From Pseudoips prasinana (taxonomy: Eukaryota > Arthropoda > Insecta > Lepidoptera > Nolidae): 64,000 nt of DNA. Position 1 is the first letter of the stretch. Each line of letters opens with the position of its first letter. Under the pieces are notes generated by a model. The model was not told the DNA's origin. It did no database searches and worked only from the letters and a program-made list of their open reading frames with translations. The stretch covers positions 7,936,001-8,000,000 of the forward strand of contig OX621237.1 in assembly GCA_951640165.1 (NCBI GenBank). Direction: 5' to 3'. The translations under genes and the position numbers were made by a program. Positions 32,194 to 45,111 of this stretch are shown here, piece after piece.

Positions 32194-32859
32194 GTATGAA
32201 ATATTATAGTATGTAAGTTTTGGTTATATGTCAATATGCAAATTAATCTCTTTAAGTTTTTATGAATAAACATAATGTTATTTAGTTTTTCTACACTTGA
32301 ATTACGTATTTGCATCCCACACACGTAGACGTTCATACATAAACCCGCAAATAGTACAATAGGAGTTCTGTAGTACAGGTCTCCACGTAGTTCAGACTCC
32401 AGACTTTCACAAGGATTCTCCATTACTGTAAAAATAATTCCAAATTGCTTGCGAAAAGTAAATAAATCATTTTTATTATATTGTTCATTCATTGAGTACT
32501 TCCAAGGATGCAATCTGGGTTATATATCATAGGGTGAGCTCAGTATGAGGGTGTGTTATCATTCATTATATTTGAAAACATTTACTTAGCTAAGCACTTA
32601 TGATAAGATTCAGGTTCGATTCCCGCCGGGAATTATATCTTTTTTTTTATTTATTTACTAACCATTTATATCAATTACAACTATAGTCGTTCCCGGTGTA
32701 TCAAAAATGTACTCACTAACAATTTAATACATCTACTAACTCGCACAATAAAACAAGTTCAACTATTCGTAAACATGATTTCCTAATTTTGGGTTTAAAT
32801 TTACGCTTTGCATTGTGAAAAGTGCCCTTAAACCTACAACTTCCCACATATTTTAAGTA
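32194..32859. other. AT-rich stretch; one B-box-like scrap
   Basis: CAGGTTCGATTCCCGCCGGG at 32610-32629 looks like a tRNA/SINE B box and T-arm without a matching head or tail. Otherwise nothing recognised. Confidence 0.4.
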
Positions 32860-33245
32860 ACTATTATCATCATCAACGTCGTAGAAGTTTCTCGCCAAAC
32901 TACGAAGTTTGTGGAGTGATTGAGGACGTTTATCATGTGTTGATGGAATGTGGCCGAAATGCTCATGAAAGACAATATTTGCTGAGTGTGCGATTTGAAG
33001 TGGGGACATGTAACAGCATTCTGGCGTCCCCTTTGTCGTAGGAGGCTAGGATGTTGTGTCGGCTGCTATTGGTTAGGTATCAGAACGAATAGGGATTTGT
33101 CCCTATTCGTTCTGGTGGTCATGATTATAATAATATCTGTTCATTACCCTTTGTTTAGTTTTAAGTTGTTTAATGTAGATGGTATGGGGGTGACATTATC
33201 ACTAAGTGATAAAACCCCTTATAAAAAAAAAGAAAAAAAAAAAAT
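32860..33245 (+). pseudogene. LINE C-terminal zinc-tail remnant with poly(A)
   Basis: 32904-33041 reads EVCGVIEDVYHVLMECGRNA then HERQYLL, to a TAG stop. The C...ED..H.L.EC....ER pattern is the C-terminal tail after RNase H in I/R1/Jockey-like LINEs. The 3' region has a 15-bp perfect hairpin (33081-33114) and ends in an A-rich run at 33229-33244. Confidence 0.6.
33081..33114. repeat. 15-bp perfect hairpin, 4-nt loop
   Basis: CAGAACGAATAGGGA - TTTG - TCCCTATTCGTTCTG, within the 3' region of the LINE remnant. Followed by G/T-rich not T-rich sequence, so a Rho-independent terminator is not implied (and would not apply in a eukaryote). Confidence 0.9.
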
Positions 33246-33252
33246 CACCATC

Positions 33253-33405
33253 TAAACAACCGAAAGAGGTCCACTACTAAGAACTCCATAATTACCGGTC
33301 GGCGGCTTCCAGCGGTCTTCGCAAGATCATCGGTCCATCTTGTAGGTGGGCTACCCACGGTGCGTCTTCCAGTTCGTGGCCGCCACTCGATAACGCTATG
33401 TCGGT
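33253..33405 (-). repeat. RTE-1 LINE 3' coding fragment
   Basis: CAACCGAAAGAGGTCCACTA, AAGATCATCGGTCCATCTTG, and TAGGTGGGCTACCCACGGTG are the reverse complement of the VGRPPTRWTDDL region of RTE-1. Confidence 0.65.
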
Positions 33406-36221
33406 AACTCTACTTAAAATAAATTATAAAACAATATCACTCACACATTCCTGTCCCTGGAGAATTTTGGCTAACATTACTTAACCTACATAAATACTAA
33501 GGGTAGCTTGAGGAAAATAGCAATATCGCCTAACACTGCTTTAGCACTGGCTCCGATGAAACCCAGTAAAGAAGGTTACGCGCCAAACTTTTTACTATTA
33601 ATGACAACGCCTTCATAAAATAAATAAATCTCTTTTATCTTTAGGAATATAGCAATATATAAAAGAAATGCATGTTTTTTTTACTACAATACAAAGTAAA
33701 AGATTAACAGATTTTTTGGAAATAATATTGTTTGTTAAAACGGAAATGAATCTCCATTTGATGACAATCAAATGATCGTAATCATATAATGTGTAAACGT
33801 TTTTAATATATAATAGCAGCACTACCCACCAACAGAATGTACATATTACATAATATATTATGCCTATTTTTTGGTTACAACAGCTAATCCTGACGGAGAT
33901 TAACTGTTGCTAATCAATTCTCAAATGTGTGCGGAACCACAGGTGCACTTTACATTTACTCTAATAGTCTGATGGGACGGGCAAAGCGGATGACCGGAGA
34001 TAGATTGGGTGGAGGACCGAATGCGACGACTTCTTGTACTCGGGGCACAGGGTTGTAACACAACAGTTCTGAATCAGTGCAAAATATTTCTTGCACTCAC
34101 ACTTATTCTCCAGCTATAAGCCGGCCGACATTGAAGGCACAATAAAATAATAGTATATATGAATAACAAAGATCGTAATTTTATTTCAAATACTCCAGTA
34201 ATAGAAATTATAGTGTTGGATCTTTTCAGCTGAGGCCATACTATGGGCCTCATTTAAGACGACCAAGCGAATCAAATTTAGTGACTTTATCTACCACTAG
34301 TTTCAACGCGGTCTAGCCACCCAGTGTCGTATTACTTAATATGCTGATATCACCTACCATATCTTATCATAGTCACGCTCTTATAAACTACCAAGTACGG
34401 GTCAAAATGGAATGAACAGAAAACTAAAAAACTAGATTTAAAGAGATGGACGAAATTTAACAAAAACATAATTTGCAAGAATAATCTAACATTTTATGAC
34501 AAATTTAATATAACAAAGTTTTTGCGAATCATAAAGAAAACTTATTATTATAACAATTTAAATTGAGTTGTAAGTCTTTAGAGGTGACTTTGTTATTTCT
34601 TTTATCATGGAAGTTTAATCATCTTTTGGAATCAATGTTGTTCTTAAGAGATGGTAAAATTTGGCGTTTATGTTTTATAACAAGAAGAACCTTTTGGCCA
34701 AAATCTTGCAAATAAACATCAATTTGGCGGATGTCAGTGCCTTAAGTAAACTAGGTATTTATAGTTAGTTTACTAAAACCGTTCAAATGCATTTTTATAT
34801 CTATGAAATGAATAATAATAATGTTGCCGTGACGGCAGGGTCCATAATTGGTAAACTTATTACACCTTCAATTGTAATGTTATATGTGTACTTTTACGAC
34901 AGATATAAACCATTTTTTTATTTCTAAAAAAATCATAATGGATTGTAATAATCTCTTGAAGGAGACCTCTTAGCATTGGTAGACAGACAGAGTTTGAGAC
35001 TTGTGACTCAGACATAGGATTAAGGGGGGCCCCCTTAAACCTGTGATGCATCAACGTTCACCTTCTCTGTCTTTCAGTGTCCCCTCTCTTCCTAGACAAA
35101 TTTCGTATGATCCTAATAATGCTGCTTTGAATATACTCGTTCTAATAGAGAACTTAGGATCATAGATTCACTTATACTTTCCGTAAGTTTACGTAAAGAT
35201 ATTCTATCAATTTTTATTTTGCCAGTATTTTAATTGTCATTGGAAAGTGATGACGCTACAGCCATACCAACGTGCGAGATAATACAAGTTCATTTATAAT
35301 TCTATAAACACAAACTACATCAATGCTAAAATGAGTTCTAAATTTAAACTTTAGCGTAGGTAATGCGGTTTCACTGTATTGTAAACACATCATCTTCATA
35401 TACGCCAGTTGTAATACCATTCAGATCTTAAGAGGCTGACAATGGCCATATTAGTAAAACGCTAAAACAATGTGATGTACTTCTCACTTAGGGTAGCCAT
35501 ACGAAGTATAGATTTTCAAACTATAGCAATACATTTCCGTTTATTGTACATATAACATAACTGTCAAAGTGCTAATTTTAGTCACACAATATTGTTATAC
35601 GATTGTACCTGGATTAAGTGTCGCAGTAGGAAATATTATATACGACATACACTAATGAATCGGACTAATATTGTATACATTACCAAGTGAGTGAGTGAAG
35701 ATATTCTGCACCTTTACGTAAAATGAAAAATAACTAAGTAAAGATTTGTTTTTTTCTATTTTAATATAATTTGTTTGTTACATAACATAATGAGTATCAA
35801 CCGTTGTATAAAAAAATGGGTAATGCTCCAAGTCTGTTGTTGGTAGTGGAAAATTTTACCAAGCACTGGAAAAATTATTAATATATTTCAGGTATAAAAA
35901 AGCATACAAAAGTTATCAATATTATAAAGTTATAAATTATTAATTTAGTGGTTTTCAGCATCTTAATTCAATTTGTTCATTACGTAACATACGTTGTAAG
36001 CAAAAGTGAGTATGTAATGCTGTGTTTTGTTTCATTATGTTTGGTAGAATACACCTGTTATTTAATTAAATTATTAGGAATTGCGAAAGTGACGGAAAAT
36101 TACTAATTGGGATTAACCAAGCAACTATTTATTTTAATATAATGTTATAGCGCCCATATGAAGTTGGCACTAAATGGTAGAGACATTTAAATTAAGTCTT
36201 GCGTAATTTTTCTCACTTATC
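33406..36221. other. Long AT-rich stretch without recognisable feature
   Basis: About 2.8 kb of AT-rich DNA. Open frames are short and without recognised domains, and no repeat shared with the rest of the window was noticed. It may be intergenic or intronic host sequence. Confidence 0.45.
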
Positions 36222-36398
36222 AGCTCGATTTAGGGGGTGGTTTAATTTGTGAGCGTCTCCGTGCTTCGGAGGGCACGTTAAGCTGTCGGTCCCGGTTGTA
36301 GCCATTAAGCAACAGCCGTTAAGCCATGTCAGAGGCCTACTGGGCGGCTTGAACAACTCTGTCACCAGGGTAACCACTGCCCATACGATAAGTAAGTA
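36222..36398 (+). repeat. Repeat-D copy with GTAA tail
   Basis: GTGGTTTAATTTGTGAGCGT, CTGTCGGTCCCGGTTGTAGC, GCCTACTGGGCGGCTTGAAC and CCATACGATAAGTAAGTAAG; best-preserved copy, giving the 3' tail of the family. Confidence 0.7.
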
Positions 36399-36544
36399 AG
36401 AGGAAGAATATGGAATTTATTAATTAAATAAACAAATATCTTAGAACAACTTAACACACGCCATCAGATTCCAAATTAGGCAGAGCCTGTACTATAGCAA
36501 CCAAACAAATGATAAACGCACTTCAATATTTATAAATACATAAT

Positions 36545-36672
36545 ATAATAGATACATTACATCCAGACTCAGAAAAAATAGTAGTGCTCAACACACAAAG
36601 ACTTGTCCTGAGATGGAACCCACGACCTCAGGTTTGGCAGTCAGGGTCACTAACCACTACACCAAAAAGCCA
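36545..36672 (-). repeat. SINE-C fragment, minus strand
   Basis: Reverse complement of a SINE-C head and part of the body (accactacaccaaaaagcc at the head end), diverged B box. Confidence 0.55.
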
Positions 36673-37089
36673 AATTTAAATATGAGAAACCAAAGTCACG
36701 ATGGATAACAAGTTCTGTGTGATTATGAGATTAACTTATTTTTGTAGTCAATAGACAATTAAGTCTGCGGGACGTAGTTATAGATCTATGATAGAGAAAT
36801 ATAAATGTAATGAATAAGAAATTGTTGGTCAAACTGCTATTCATACACGTTCTTTATGTGGTAAAAAGGATTGAGTATCATAATATGATTAGCAAAACGA
36901 AAAGCAAATTCATATAGGTAGGTACTCAACTACAATTAAAATAATTGAATTATAAACAACACCAATTACTTCACATAACCTACCAATTACTTTTTTGTAA
37001 TGGCTAGTAATGAAAATTTACAAAGGTACCCATTAATTAATTTAAAAGTTCTTTCCAGACTAAATGAAACATTAATGCAATGTAAACCT

Positions 37090-39062
37090 GGTCAATTATT
37101 AATAATGAAATTGGTAATAAAAACATTGACAGTAGCATCTCGGAACTGCGACTAGACAATTAATTACTGACAAATCCTATTGACATAGCGGAGGCTTTTA
37201 ATAATTATTTCATTGACATAACAAATACTTTGACATCGGACAAATCAAGCCATAATATTTTAGTAATTATGGAATGAATTCAAATTCTATGTTTCTTAGA
37301 GCTATGACAACCGAAGAGGTAAAAAAGTAGATAATGACATTAAATAATACAAATTCAGAAGGCTTCGATGGCGTAAGTACTAAAATTATTAAAACCTGTG
37401 CTCCAGAATTGATTGAGGTTTTGACATACTTAATAAATCTATCTTTTTTCACAGGGACTTTCCCTGAGGTACTTAAAATGTCTATTGTAAAGCCACTTCA
37501 TAAAAAAGGTGAGAAAAATAATGTCACGAACTATCGCCTATAACACTGATACCCATCCTCTCAAGAGTTTTAGAGAAATGTATGTACAAATTACTAGCTG
37601 ACTTCTGTAGTAAATATAATATCATCACAAACGATCAGTTTGGATTTCAAAAACAAAAGTCTACTACTTTAGCAATATTTACGCTCTTGAGAACAGTCTT
37701 GACAAATCTAAATAATAATCATTTAACAACAGGTCTCTTTTTCGATTTATCCCAAGCATTCGACCTCGTGGCTCACGATCTTTTACTAAAAAGCTTGAAA
37801 TTATCGGCATAAGAGGACCGACACTACAATGGATAGCAAATTATATATCACATCGAAAACAATGCGTGACGATTAATAAAATTGTAGATGATGAACTTAT
37901 GACATTTTCATCTAGCTTTAGGGAAAACAAACGCGGTTTTCCTCAAGAGAGCGTATTGGGACCGATTTTATTTATATTATTTATTAACGACATCACAACT
38001 CACTAATGATAAAAGTATAAAAGATATAATTCAATAAGCAATCATGAAACTGACATCAACAACACAATTGATAAAATCATAAATTGGCTAGATAAAAATC
38101 AATTACAGATTAATTTAAATAAATCTAATTATGTACATTTTAATAAATCGAAGCACGAGAAATATAATTTTAATCTCAAAGTTGACAAAATAGAAGAAGT
38201 AGTTGAAAATTCCTAGGGGTTCTAATAGATCATAACTTAAATTGGAAAACACACTTAGACAGCCTATGCAATAGGATCAACCAATTTGTGTATGCTCTTA
38301 GTCAAAATAAAAAACAAACAAATAAAAAAACTGCTATAATATCTTACCATGCTTACATAGAATCGATATTGCGTTACGGACTCATCTTATGGGGGAATAG
38401 TACAGATACAAACAGAGCTTTCATAGCCCAAAAGAAGTGCATACGGGTGATTTGTGGCATCCGCCCTGATGAATCCTGTAAACCTTTATTTAAAGAACTT
38501 GGCTTATTACCACTACCATCATTATATATTTATGAAATTTGTTATTTTGTTAAAAAACATATAGAAATATTTAATCGAGCATGTGACGTCAACACAAGAT
38601 TAAAAAGAGATCCATTCAGACTTGTACTAATAGATACTCCAAAATCGGAGAAATATGCGAAAAGCTGCCTTGTAATGTGTGTACGGATCTATAACAAAAT
38701 ACCTGATAGTTTAAAATCGCTAAACGAATTCCTATTTAAAAAGAAGTTATACGAATGGCTGACTGTAAATAACTTCTATGACATTAAAGACTTTTTAATC
38801 ACAAGACTTAAAAAAAGTGCAATATTTAATAGATTTTATTTGAACAAATGTATAATTTATTTTACCTTAAGATTTTTATGATTATATTATCGATAATTAC
38901 CACTAAAATGTATATTGTATTTAGAATCGCCTCTTAGTTTTTTAAGTAATACTCGTATTTGCATGCTATTGACTTGCGTAGCTGGACATAACAATCGCAT
39001 GTATTGTAACTTTGACACCTTTATATACTGTGTTTAAAGCAAATAAAGATTTATTATTTAAA
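37090..39062 (+). pseudogene. Decayed LINE: reverse transcriptase and C-terminus
   Basis: Pieces in order: AEAFNNYFIDITNTLTSDKS (37190), FPEVLKMSIVKPLHKKGEKN with NVTNYRL (37467-37543), DQFGFQKQKSTTLAIF (37636), FFDLSQAFDLVAHDLLL (37739), VLGPILFILFIND (37955), then a gap where the catalytic YADD box should be (about 38003-38035), then QKKCIRVICGIRPDESCKPL and KIPDSLKSL up to 38881. Several frameshifts and stops break the frame, and the catalytic box appears deleted. The 3' end has AATAAA (39042) and a TTATTTAAAT repeat. Similar group to the 1300-5470 LINE, but a different family. Confidence 0.8.
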
Positions 39063-39740
39063 TAAAAGTGTAAAAAGTAACGGGCAACTCATGTAATTAA
39101 TTTTATGTTCGATTCAGCTAACAGTTTCGACATCTTCGGGAGAACATCTTCACGGCGAATACAACCCGCTAGATTTCACGTCAATTCTTTGACAACATTC
39201 TAACAATATGCTCTGCATTTTCCTAAACTAGATGTCGCTGACAACGGTGATCCAACGTACGTACGTAAGTACCGACACTGACAGACAACTATAGTGTATT
39301 GGATTTCGTTGCTGCAAACATCCCAAAAGAACTCTTTGCTCAACCTTGTTATTTATTTATTGATATTTTCACTTCTATATACAATCTTACGGTATCTTAT
39401 CTTCTAACGTCAGTTTTATTCATAATCATTTAGAGATACTTAGACAACAAAGTGTAATTTGCCCGTTCAACCAGTTTTGAGCAATCAATACCAACCCTTT
39501 AAGTACAGAAATTCTACGTCGGATTTGTTGGTAAGCCCTGCCTGGTACATGTATGGGTTCTGGTATCTAAATTCAAGTTAGGAATAAGGGTAAATACATG
39601 TACAGAGTATTAATACCTGCTCAGAGGCAAAAATATATCTTTCAACATATCATCTGTATGAACAATATTCTAGCACCGTGAACCGAAAAGGCAGCGTGGG
39701 TAGGCCGCTAAAAAGATGAGCCCAAAATCTTAAATGATCG
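39063..39740. other. Stretch without recognisable feature
   Basis: No coding frame or shared repeat recognised. Confidence 0.45.
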
Positions 39741-40020
39741 TTCATTGTTCAGATCTTTGTGGGTGGCCCTTGCCCGGAAGTGGAGCTGGTGATAATAATA
39801 GCCTTGTGTTATTTGTTAGTATCTTTGACTGCTGTCATTTTTTATAAACGCAACATGACATGTTGTCGCAATGGTTCCGATAGTATGACCAACGAACTTA
39901 TCATCACCTTGAAAACAAACGGATTTGGAAACAGTTTAGTTTAAGGTTGCTATGTCGCTGATGGCATACAATTTCGCTACCCTATCTTGCCCCGTGGGGT
40001 GTGTAGAAATTGTTCTGACG

Positions 40021-40218
40021 TAATATCTATCATAGGACGGGCAGCAGCGTGTCTCTATGTACCATGTACCATATGACCATCATACTGCGATCACCAACCC
40101 GTCTGCCAAGCGTGGCATTATCCCTCAAAATGATGGACACAACTCCATCGTGGAAATCTTTTGAGGAGGCTTTCGTCCAGCAGTGGACGACATTCGGCTG
40201 ACATAAAGATGATGATGA
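40021..40218 (+). repeat. Repeat-E copy ending in GATGATGATG
   Basis: GACGGGCAGCAGCGTGTCTC, GCGATCACCAACCCGTCTGC and TCGTCCAGCAGTGGACGACA, with a (GAT)n tail. Homologous to 51906 and 56041. Confidence 0.6.
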
Positions 40219-40309
40219 GTTCAAGTTGCACGTAGTTGAGTATTGCAATATGATTTCACATTCGATTTGACACATATACGATGGTTGATTATACTTTGGA
40301 TCGTTGAAT

Positions 40310-40683
40310 GATGATGATGTCCTCCCGACCGAATTTCGGGCACGGCGGCCAGTCTTAATGGAGACTAGCCAATTGCGCAGAACATATTATAGTGCACAAG
40401 TGTGTGCGCAAACACAGGGGCACTTTCTATTCCATCACTCTCATGATCCGATGGGACGCCTAACGACACGACCGGAAAGAGGTCAGGTACATGACTGACG
40501 GCTTTACGTGCTTTCCGAGGCACGGGGGTGTAATACCGCCAACTTCCAGACTTCGGGCTGATACTGAGAAATTTCTTTTTACGGAAAAGTCCCAAAATCA
40601 CTTTTTGGCCCGACCCGGGATTTGAACCCAGGACCTCATTATCTGCGGTTGAACACGCTACCGCTAGACCAACGAGGCAGTCA
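40310..40683 (-). mobile_element. SINE-B copy, full length, with 10-bp target duplication
   Basis: ATCGTTGAAT occurs at 40300-40309 and 40684-40693. On the minus strand the SINE runs from CTGCCTCGTTGGTCTAGCGG through a B box (GGTTCAAATCC) and ends ...GGAGGACATCATCATC. The (CAT)n 3' tail is therefore part of the element. Long spurious open frames on both strands are shadows of the SINE. Confidence 0.9.
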
Positions 40684-40693
40684 ATCGTTGAAT

Positions 40694-41204
40694 ATATAGG
40701 TGTCAAAGCGGCAGAACTGAAGTATAGATCAATGAAAAGTAATAGCTAAAAAAATCTAAAACTTACTCATAGATGGCTAGAATGCAAAATAATTCGGAGG
40801 TATACAGGTACTCAATTTAAATAATGGAACAAGATAAAAACTTAATAGCTATAGACTTACTATCACAATACTTAAGATACTTATAGAAAAGGCACTTAGT
40901 ATTAGCTACCTACAATTATTAAACTTATTATTCATAGAAGTTTTCTATCATAAATTATAATGGAAATTACAAAATCGTGTTCTCAACGTGACTAGACTAT
41001 TGAATGCTTTAATTCGGAACTAAACTTTATAATAGGAATTGTAGGAAACACTGTTTCAAATGAAATAGTTATTTTATGAATTCAAATGGTGTTCTTACCT
41101 ATTCCACGTATAACACAAATAAAGTGGAAACTTTAAGAACTTTTCAACAGAACAACTTGTTTTGTTTCGGTTTTTATTTCGTAAGACAGAACCCGCACTA
41201 GGGA
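40694..41204. other. AT-rich stretch without recognisable feature
   Basis: No coding frame or shared repeat recognised. Confidence 0.45.
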
Positions 41205-41261
41205 ATTGAAACCCTGTGTCGCGGGGTACTTTGCAAACATATAATTGACGGACATAAAGTA
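41205..41261 (-). repeat. SINE-D fragment interrupted by MITE-2
   Basis: CCCTGTGTCGCGGGGTACTT and ATATAATTGACGGACATAAA match the 3' part of SINE-D (minus strand) as at 60704 and 61168. It stops at the TA where MITE-2 begins. Confidence 0.65.
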
Positions 41262-41400
41262 CGCCAAGACGCCAGCACATCAAGCTACCCCAATCTGTCA
41301 AATTTCCACAATTGAAAGTGAACCTTATGCTTAAGTGATAAAGTTGAAAATCTATAAAATAAATTTAACAGATTGGGGTAGCTGGATGTGCTGTCTTCTG
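41262..41400. mobile_element. MITE-2 copy, TA-flanked, 139 bp
   Basis: TA at 41260-41261 and 41401-41402. Arms GCCAGCACATCAAGCTACCC and its complement; the outer six bases differ slightly from other copies (cgccaagacg). Confidence 0.8.
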
Positions 41401-41830
41401 TACATCATGATAGTAATAAAATAGTGACGCACCTAGGTTATTAAGTTAACGTCATAGGGGTTCTTTAAAGGTTTAAATCATTTGAATTGTCAAAATATAG
41501 GTATAATTTTCTACATCTTGTTTGAATGGTTCTGAGAATCCAATATATTATTAATTTAAACGCACCACCTACCACCGCATCCAATGCGTCCGGACTGACA
41601 AAACCAAGCGAAACAATTTAATCCAAAGCTCGTTAAGTTGGACGTAAACTACCACCGTTAAAAATACTCTACCCATTACCTATTGTACTGACGGGAACAA
41701 TACGATTTTTCCCAGCAAAACAGTTTCAATGAACTTTCAGAGATCCATTAGCTGATCAGAATTCCGAAAATCATCGCATTATATTATTCGCCAATAAAAT
41801 CCGAAATAATGAGAGATATAAAGTTCAGAC

Positions 41831-42342
41831 CCGCAGATAACGAGGTCCTCGGTTCAAATCCCGGGTCGGGCCAAAAGTGATTTTTGGACTATACTGTAAA
41901 AAGAAAAATTTCTCACCATGAGCCCGAAGTCTGGGAGTTGGCGGTATTATACCCCCGTGCCTCGGGGAGCACGTAAAGCCGTCGGTCCTGTGCCTGTGCC
42001 TCTAGCACGAGTTCCTGCAGTTTACTTACTCGATCACACGTACAGTTTCGTCCCATACATTGAGCACCAGAGTTTTAGTTCTTAATAGTTTCCGCGAGAG
42101 GCGCTGGTGCTCAATGTATGGGAGAAACTGTACGTGTGATCGAGTAAGTAAACTGCAGGAACTCGTGCTAGAGGCACTGACCTCTTTCCGGTCGCTAGGC
42201 GTCCCATCGGATCATGAGAGTGATGGAATAAAAAGTGTTCCTGTGTTTGCTCGCACGCTTGAGCACTATAATATGTCCCGCGCAGATGGCTAATCTCTGT
42301 TGAGACTGGCCGCCGAGGCTGAAATTCGGCTAGGAGGACATT
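41831..42342 (+). mobile_element. SINE-B copy, head-truncated, split by hairpin MITE-3
   Basis: Starts inside the head at GCAGATAACGAGG and keeps the B box GGTTCAAATCC. After GTCGGTCCTGTGCCT it is interrupted by 41996-42177, and resumes TGACCTCTTTCCGGTC to GGCTAGGAGGACATTAT. Confidence 0.85.
41996..42177. mobile_element. MITE-3: near-perfect foldback, arms about 74 bp
   Basis: GTGCCTCTAGCACGAGTTCC at the left and its exact reverse complement at the right end; inner arm boundary CATTGAGCACCAG / CTGGTGCTCAATG. The loop of about 33 nt contains TTTTAGTTCTTAATAG. No protein-coding capacity. A second, truncated copy at 48761 has the loop in the opposite orientation. Confidence 0.9.
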
Positions 42343-42473
42343 ATTTTTATTAGTAGCTAAACTTGAAACTACACAGCCTCTTTAATGGCGAAAAAGGTAA
42401 CGAATTTGGTAGGTAAAACAGATAAGCAGAAATTAGATACACAGTGCCTTACATTTAGTCATGTCTATTTGTA

Positions 42474-42675
42474 CTTACATACATAGACTCACGCCTATTT
42501 GACAGAGGGGTAGGCTGAAACAACGGATTTCCGTTTGTCACGATCTTTGCACACCTCTATTGCCTCGATTACTGTCATTAAACAGAATATAAATTCTTCA
42601 AACATGCTCGCCGGTTTAGGGTACTTCTGATCTGCCTTTTCTTGAGAACGTCTCCGATTTGGTCAGAGCATGTAT
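42474..42675 (-). mobile_element. RTE-2 LINE 3' fragment
   Basis: Tail side ACATACATAGACTCACGCC at the left, then the reverse complement of the region encoding [10 protein letters not shown]; diverged and frame broken. Confidence 0.65.
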
Positions 42676-43736
42676 TGTACTTGTACAGATAATATGGCCA
42701 TTCTTTTATAAAAGACTAAATATAAAAAAAGAAAACTTTTGCCCTTAACCTATATGGTAAAACCAGCATAATTTTAAGATTTAACGTAGAAAAGAAGCCA
42801 AAATATTTCGTATTTTTGGACCTTAAGCCGTATATTATTGTAGGCCGTAAGAGCGGCTTCGGGTCTAAGCGTAATGTAATTGGATTTTAAGGTTTACAGT
42901 TCTCGAGCTTTTATCGATGTTGTATTGTGTATGTATTTAGAGTTTTAGTATGTCACTCAGTAGTCAGTTTCAATGATACTTTTATTTTTAATTGATTTCA
43001 GTAGAAAGGAGTCATAAATTTTTCCATTGCTTGAGAATCAAAATTAAGCATTTTTTTTAATCGAGAGGAAACACTTTCATAATAGCTCTATATAAATTTT
43101 GTTCCAAATAACTGAATTGTTTTTATGTGCAGTCATTTCATGGCGTGTTGTAACGTCATACATTCAAATCCATTATAATGGTTACGACGGACTTGTACTA
43201 TACCGAAATTAATAGTCCACTAAAAAGTTAAGTAATTATTTAATTTAGTTATTAAACTATTTTATGATATTACTCACATTACAATTTTATTATAGCCGCA
43301 TAAAACAAGTTATAAGGAACATTGTTGTATAAAATCATATCTAAAACTATACAAATATTTCTATGATGGAATATTACGTAAACATATTGTACGCAGAAAA
43401 TTAATCAGTACGTAGAAATTAATTTCGTATTATTGGATAAAGTGAGTTTTAGGAACGGATACGACGTAAAACATTAATAAGTTCCTTGTTTATAGATCAA
43501 ACTCAATTAGGAGCCGTGATCAAGTCAAAGCTTTAATTATAACCATTAAACAATCAGATTCAAGAAGGAGTTCCTCAACGAGAAGTTAAGCATTAATTTG
43601 AACGTTTTAGTATAATTTCTATTTAGAAATAAAACTAAAAAGTTCAAATTCGTGCTCCTTTAAGTATATCAGAAGAAAACCTACTGCATATTTCTAACTA
43701 TATGAATATTGATAATATAACTTTAGAATATAAGAC
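42676..43736. other. AT-rich stretch without recognisable feature
   Basis: No coding frame or shared repeat recognised. Confidence 0.45.
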
Positions 43737-43890
43737 TCTGACTCGCACACAATGAGTTTCGTACCATCAAAAATATTTTTTTATGTATTGATTTAGATTT
43801 TTTTTTCGTTATTTGTTTTCAACTGTCTTCATATTACGGTTCATGAGATACAGCTCACTAATAGACAGTCAGGTGAACACATAAAACAAT
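43737..43890 (+). repeat. Repeat-F fragment, diverged
   Basis: GACTCGCACACAATGAGTTT and ATTACGGTTCATGAGATACA match parts of the copy at 22736-23580. Confidence 0.5.
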
Positions 43891-44272
43891 ATGGAGTTAA
43901 AATTTATAATAGAAATGTAATTAACGTTTAAAAACTTGTTGTTTTGTCGCATATTTATTGATATTATTAAAAATAAACAATGCTCGTAATAGGGAAATAA
44001 ACGCCTGTATCACGGGGGACAAACATGTAAAATACAAATTAGTCCGACGTAAATAAATATTTTATATAAATTACATTATTACATTTTATCTTGGCGGTTA
44101 GGAAAACAGTTTATCCACGCATACCTACACCGGTTCCCGGGGGGTTTTTTTCTAATGTCTAATTTCAGACACAGTTGAAAAAATTTAGGTCTCTCGACTC
44201 TCGATGCTACGAAACGCATTATGGGCGAGTCTGTCACATACTGGCATGTTTTTATTTATTTATTTACATTTT

Positions 44273-44820
44273 AAATATCTATATTCGAAGGAAAGACAAC
44301 ACTAGTGAAACAAATTTAATCTATTGATACCTGTTAGTACCATCGCTGCTTATTATACTGATTACATGAAATTTAGTAATGACAAGTCCAATAGAAGTCT
44401 TTTAGCCTAACATTAAAAAGACGTATGTATAGAAATCATACAAAGCAGTTTACATTTAAATATCTATATTCGAAGGAAAGACAACACTAGTGAAACAAAT
44501 TTAATCTATTGATACCTGTTAGTACCGTCGCTGCTTATTATACTGATTACATGAAATTTAGTAATGACAAGTCCAATAGAAGTCTTTTAGCCTAACATTA
44601 AAAAGACGTATGTATAGAAGTCATACAAAGCAGTTTACATTTAAATATCTATATTCGAAGGAAAGACAACACTAGTGAAACAAATTTAATCTATTGATAC
44701 CTGTTAGTACCGTCGCTGCTTATTATACTGATTACATGAAATTTAGTAATGACAAGTCCAATAGAAGTCTTTTAGCCTAACATTAAAAAGACGTATGTAT
44801 AGAAATCATACAAAGCAGTT
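44273..44820 (+). repeat. Tandem triplication of a 185-bp unit
   Basis: AAATATCTATATTCGAAGGA starts units at 44273, 44458 and 44643; the third ends at about 44820. The three differ at only a few bases (e.g. ACCATCGC versus ACCGTCGC; GAAATCAT versus GAAGTCAT), so the amplification is young. No coding capacity or match elsewhere in the window. Confidence 0.95.
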
Positions 44821-45111
44821 ATATCACTATGGCGTATTGTAAATAATGTAAAGGTGTGTATTGTGAGTGGAAACACTGATTTGAAACTAAAATTTACAAT
44901 CATGATTAGGTAGGTACATGAAATTCATTTAAACTTTCATGTATAATCGATATAAAGTTGGAAATCAAATTTAATGGAAGTGGATTTTCATAACGGAATG
45001 AAAACTTTTAATCTTTTGAATCCCAAGAGACTGGGCAACTTGAAAAACATCATTTATTATTTATCTACAAAAAGCAAAAATCTCTATCTGCTACCGAATA
45101 TTATGAAGGTA

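Noticed and set aside
33081..33114. Transcription terminator
   Set aside because: There is no following T run and the setting is eukaryotic.
40365..40706. 113-codon minus-strand open frame as a gene
   Set aside because: It is a chance frame across a SINE-B copy; the same frame recurs at 55726-56061 and 57719-57952 in other SINE-B copies.
44273..44820. Tandem gene family
   Set aside because: No frame is open across the 185-bp unit.
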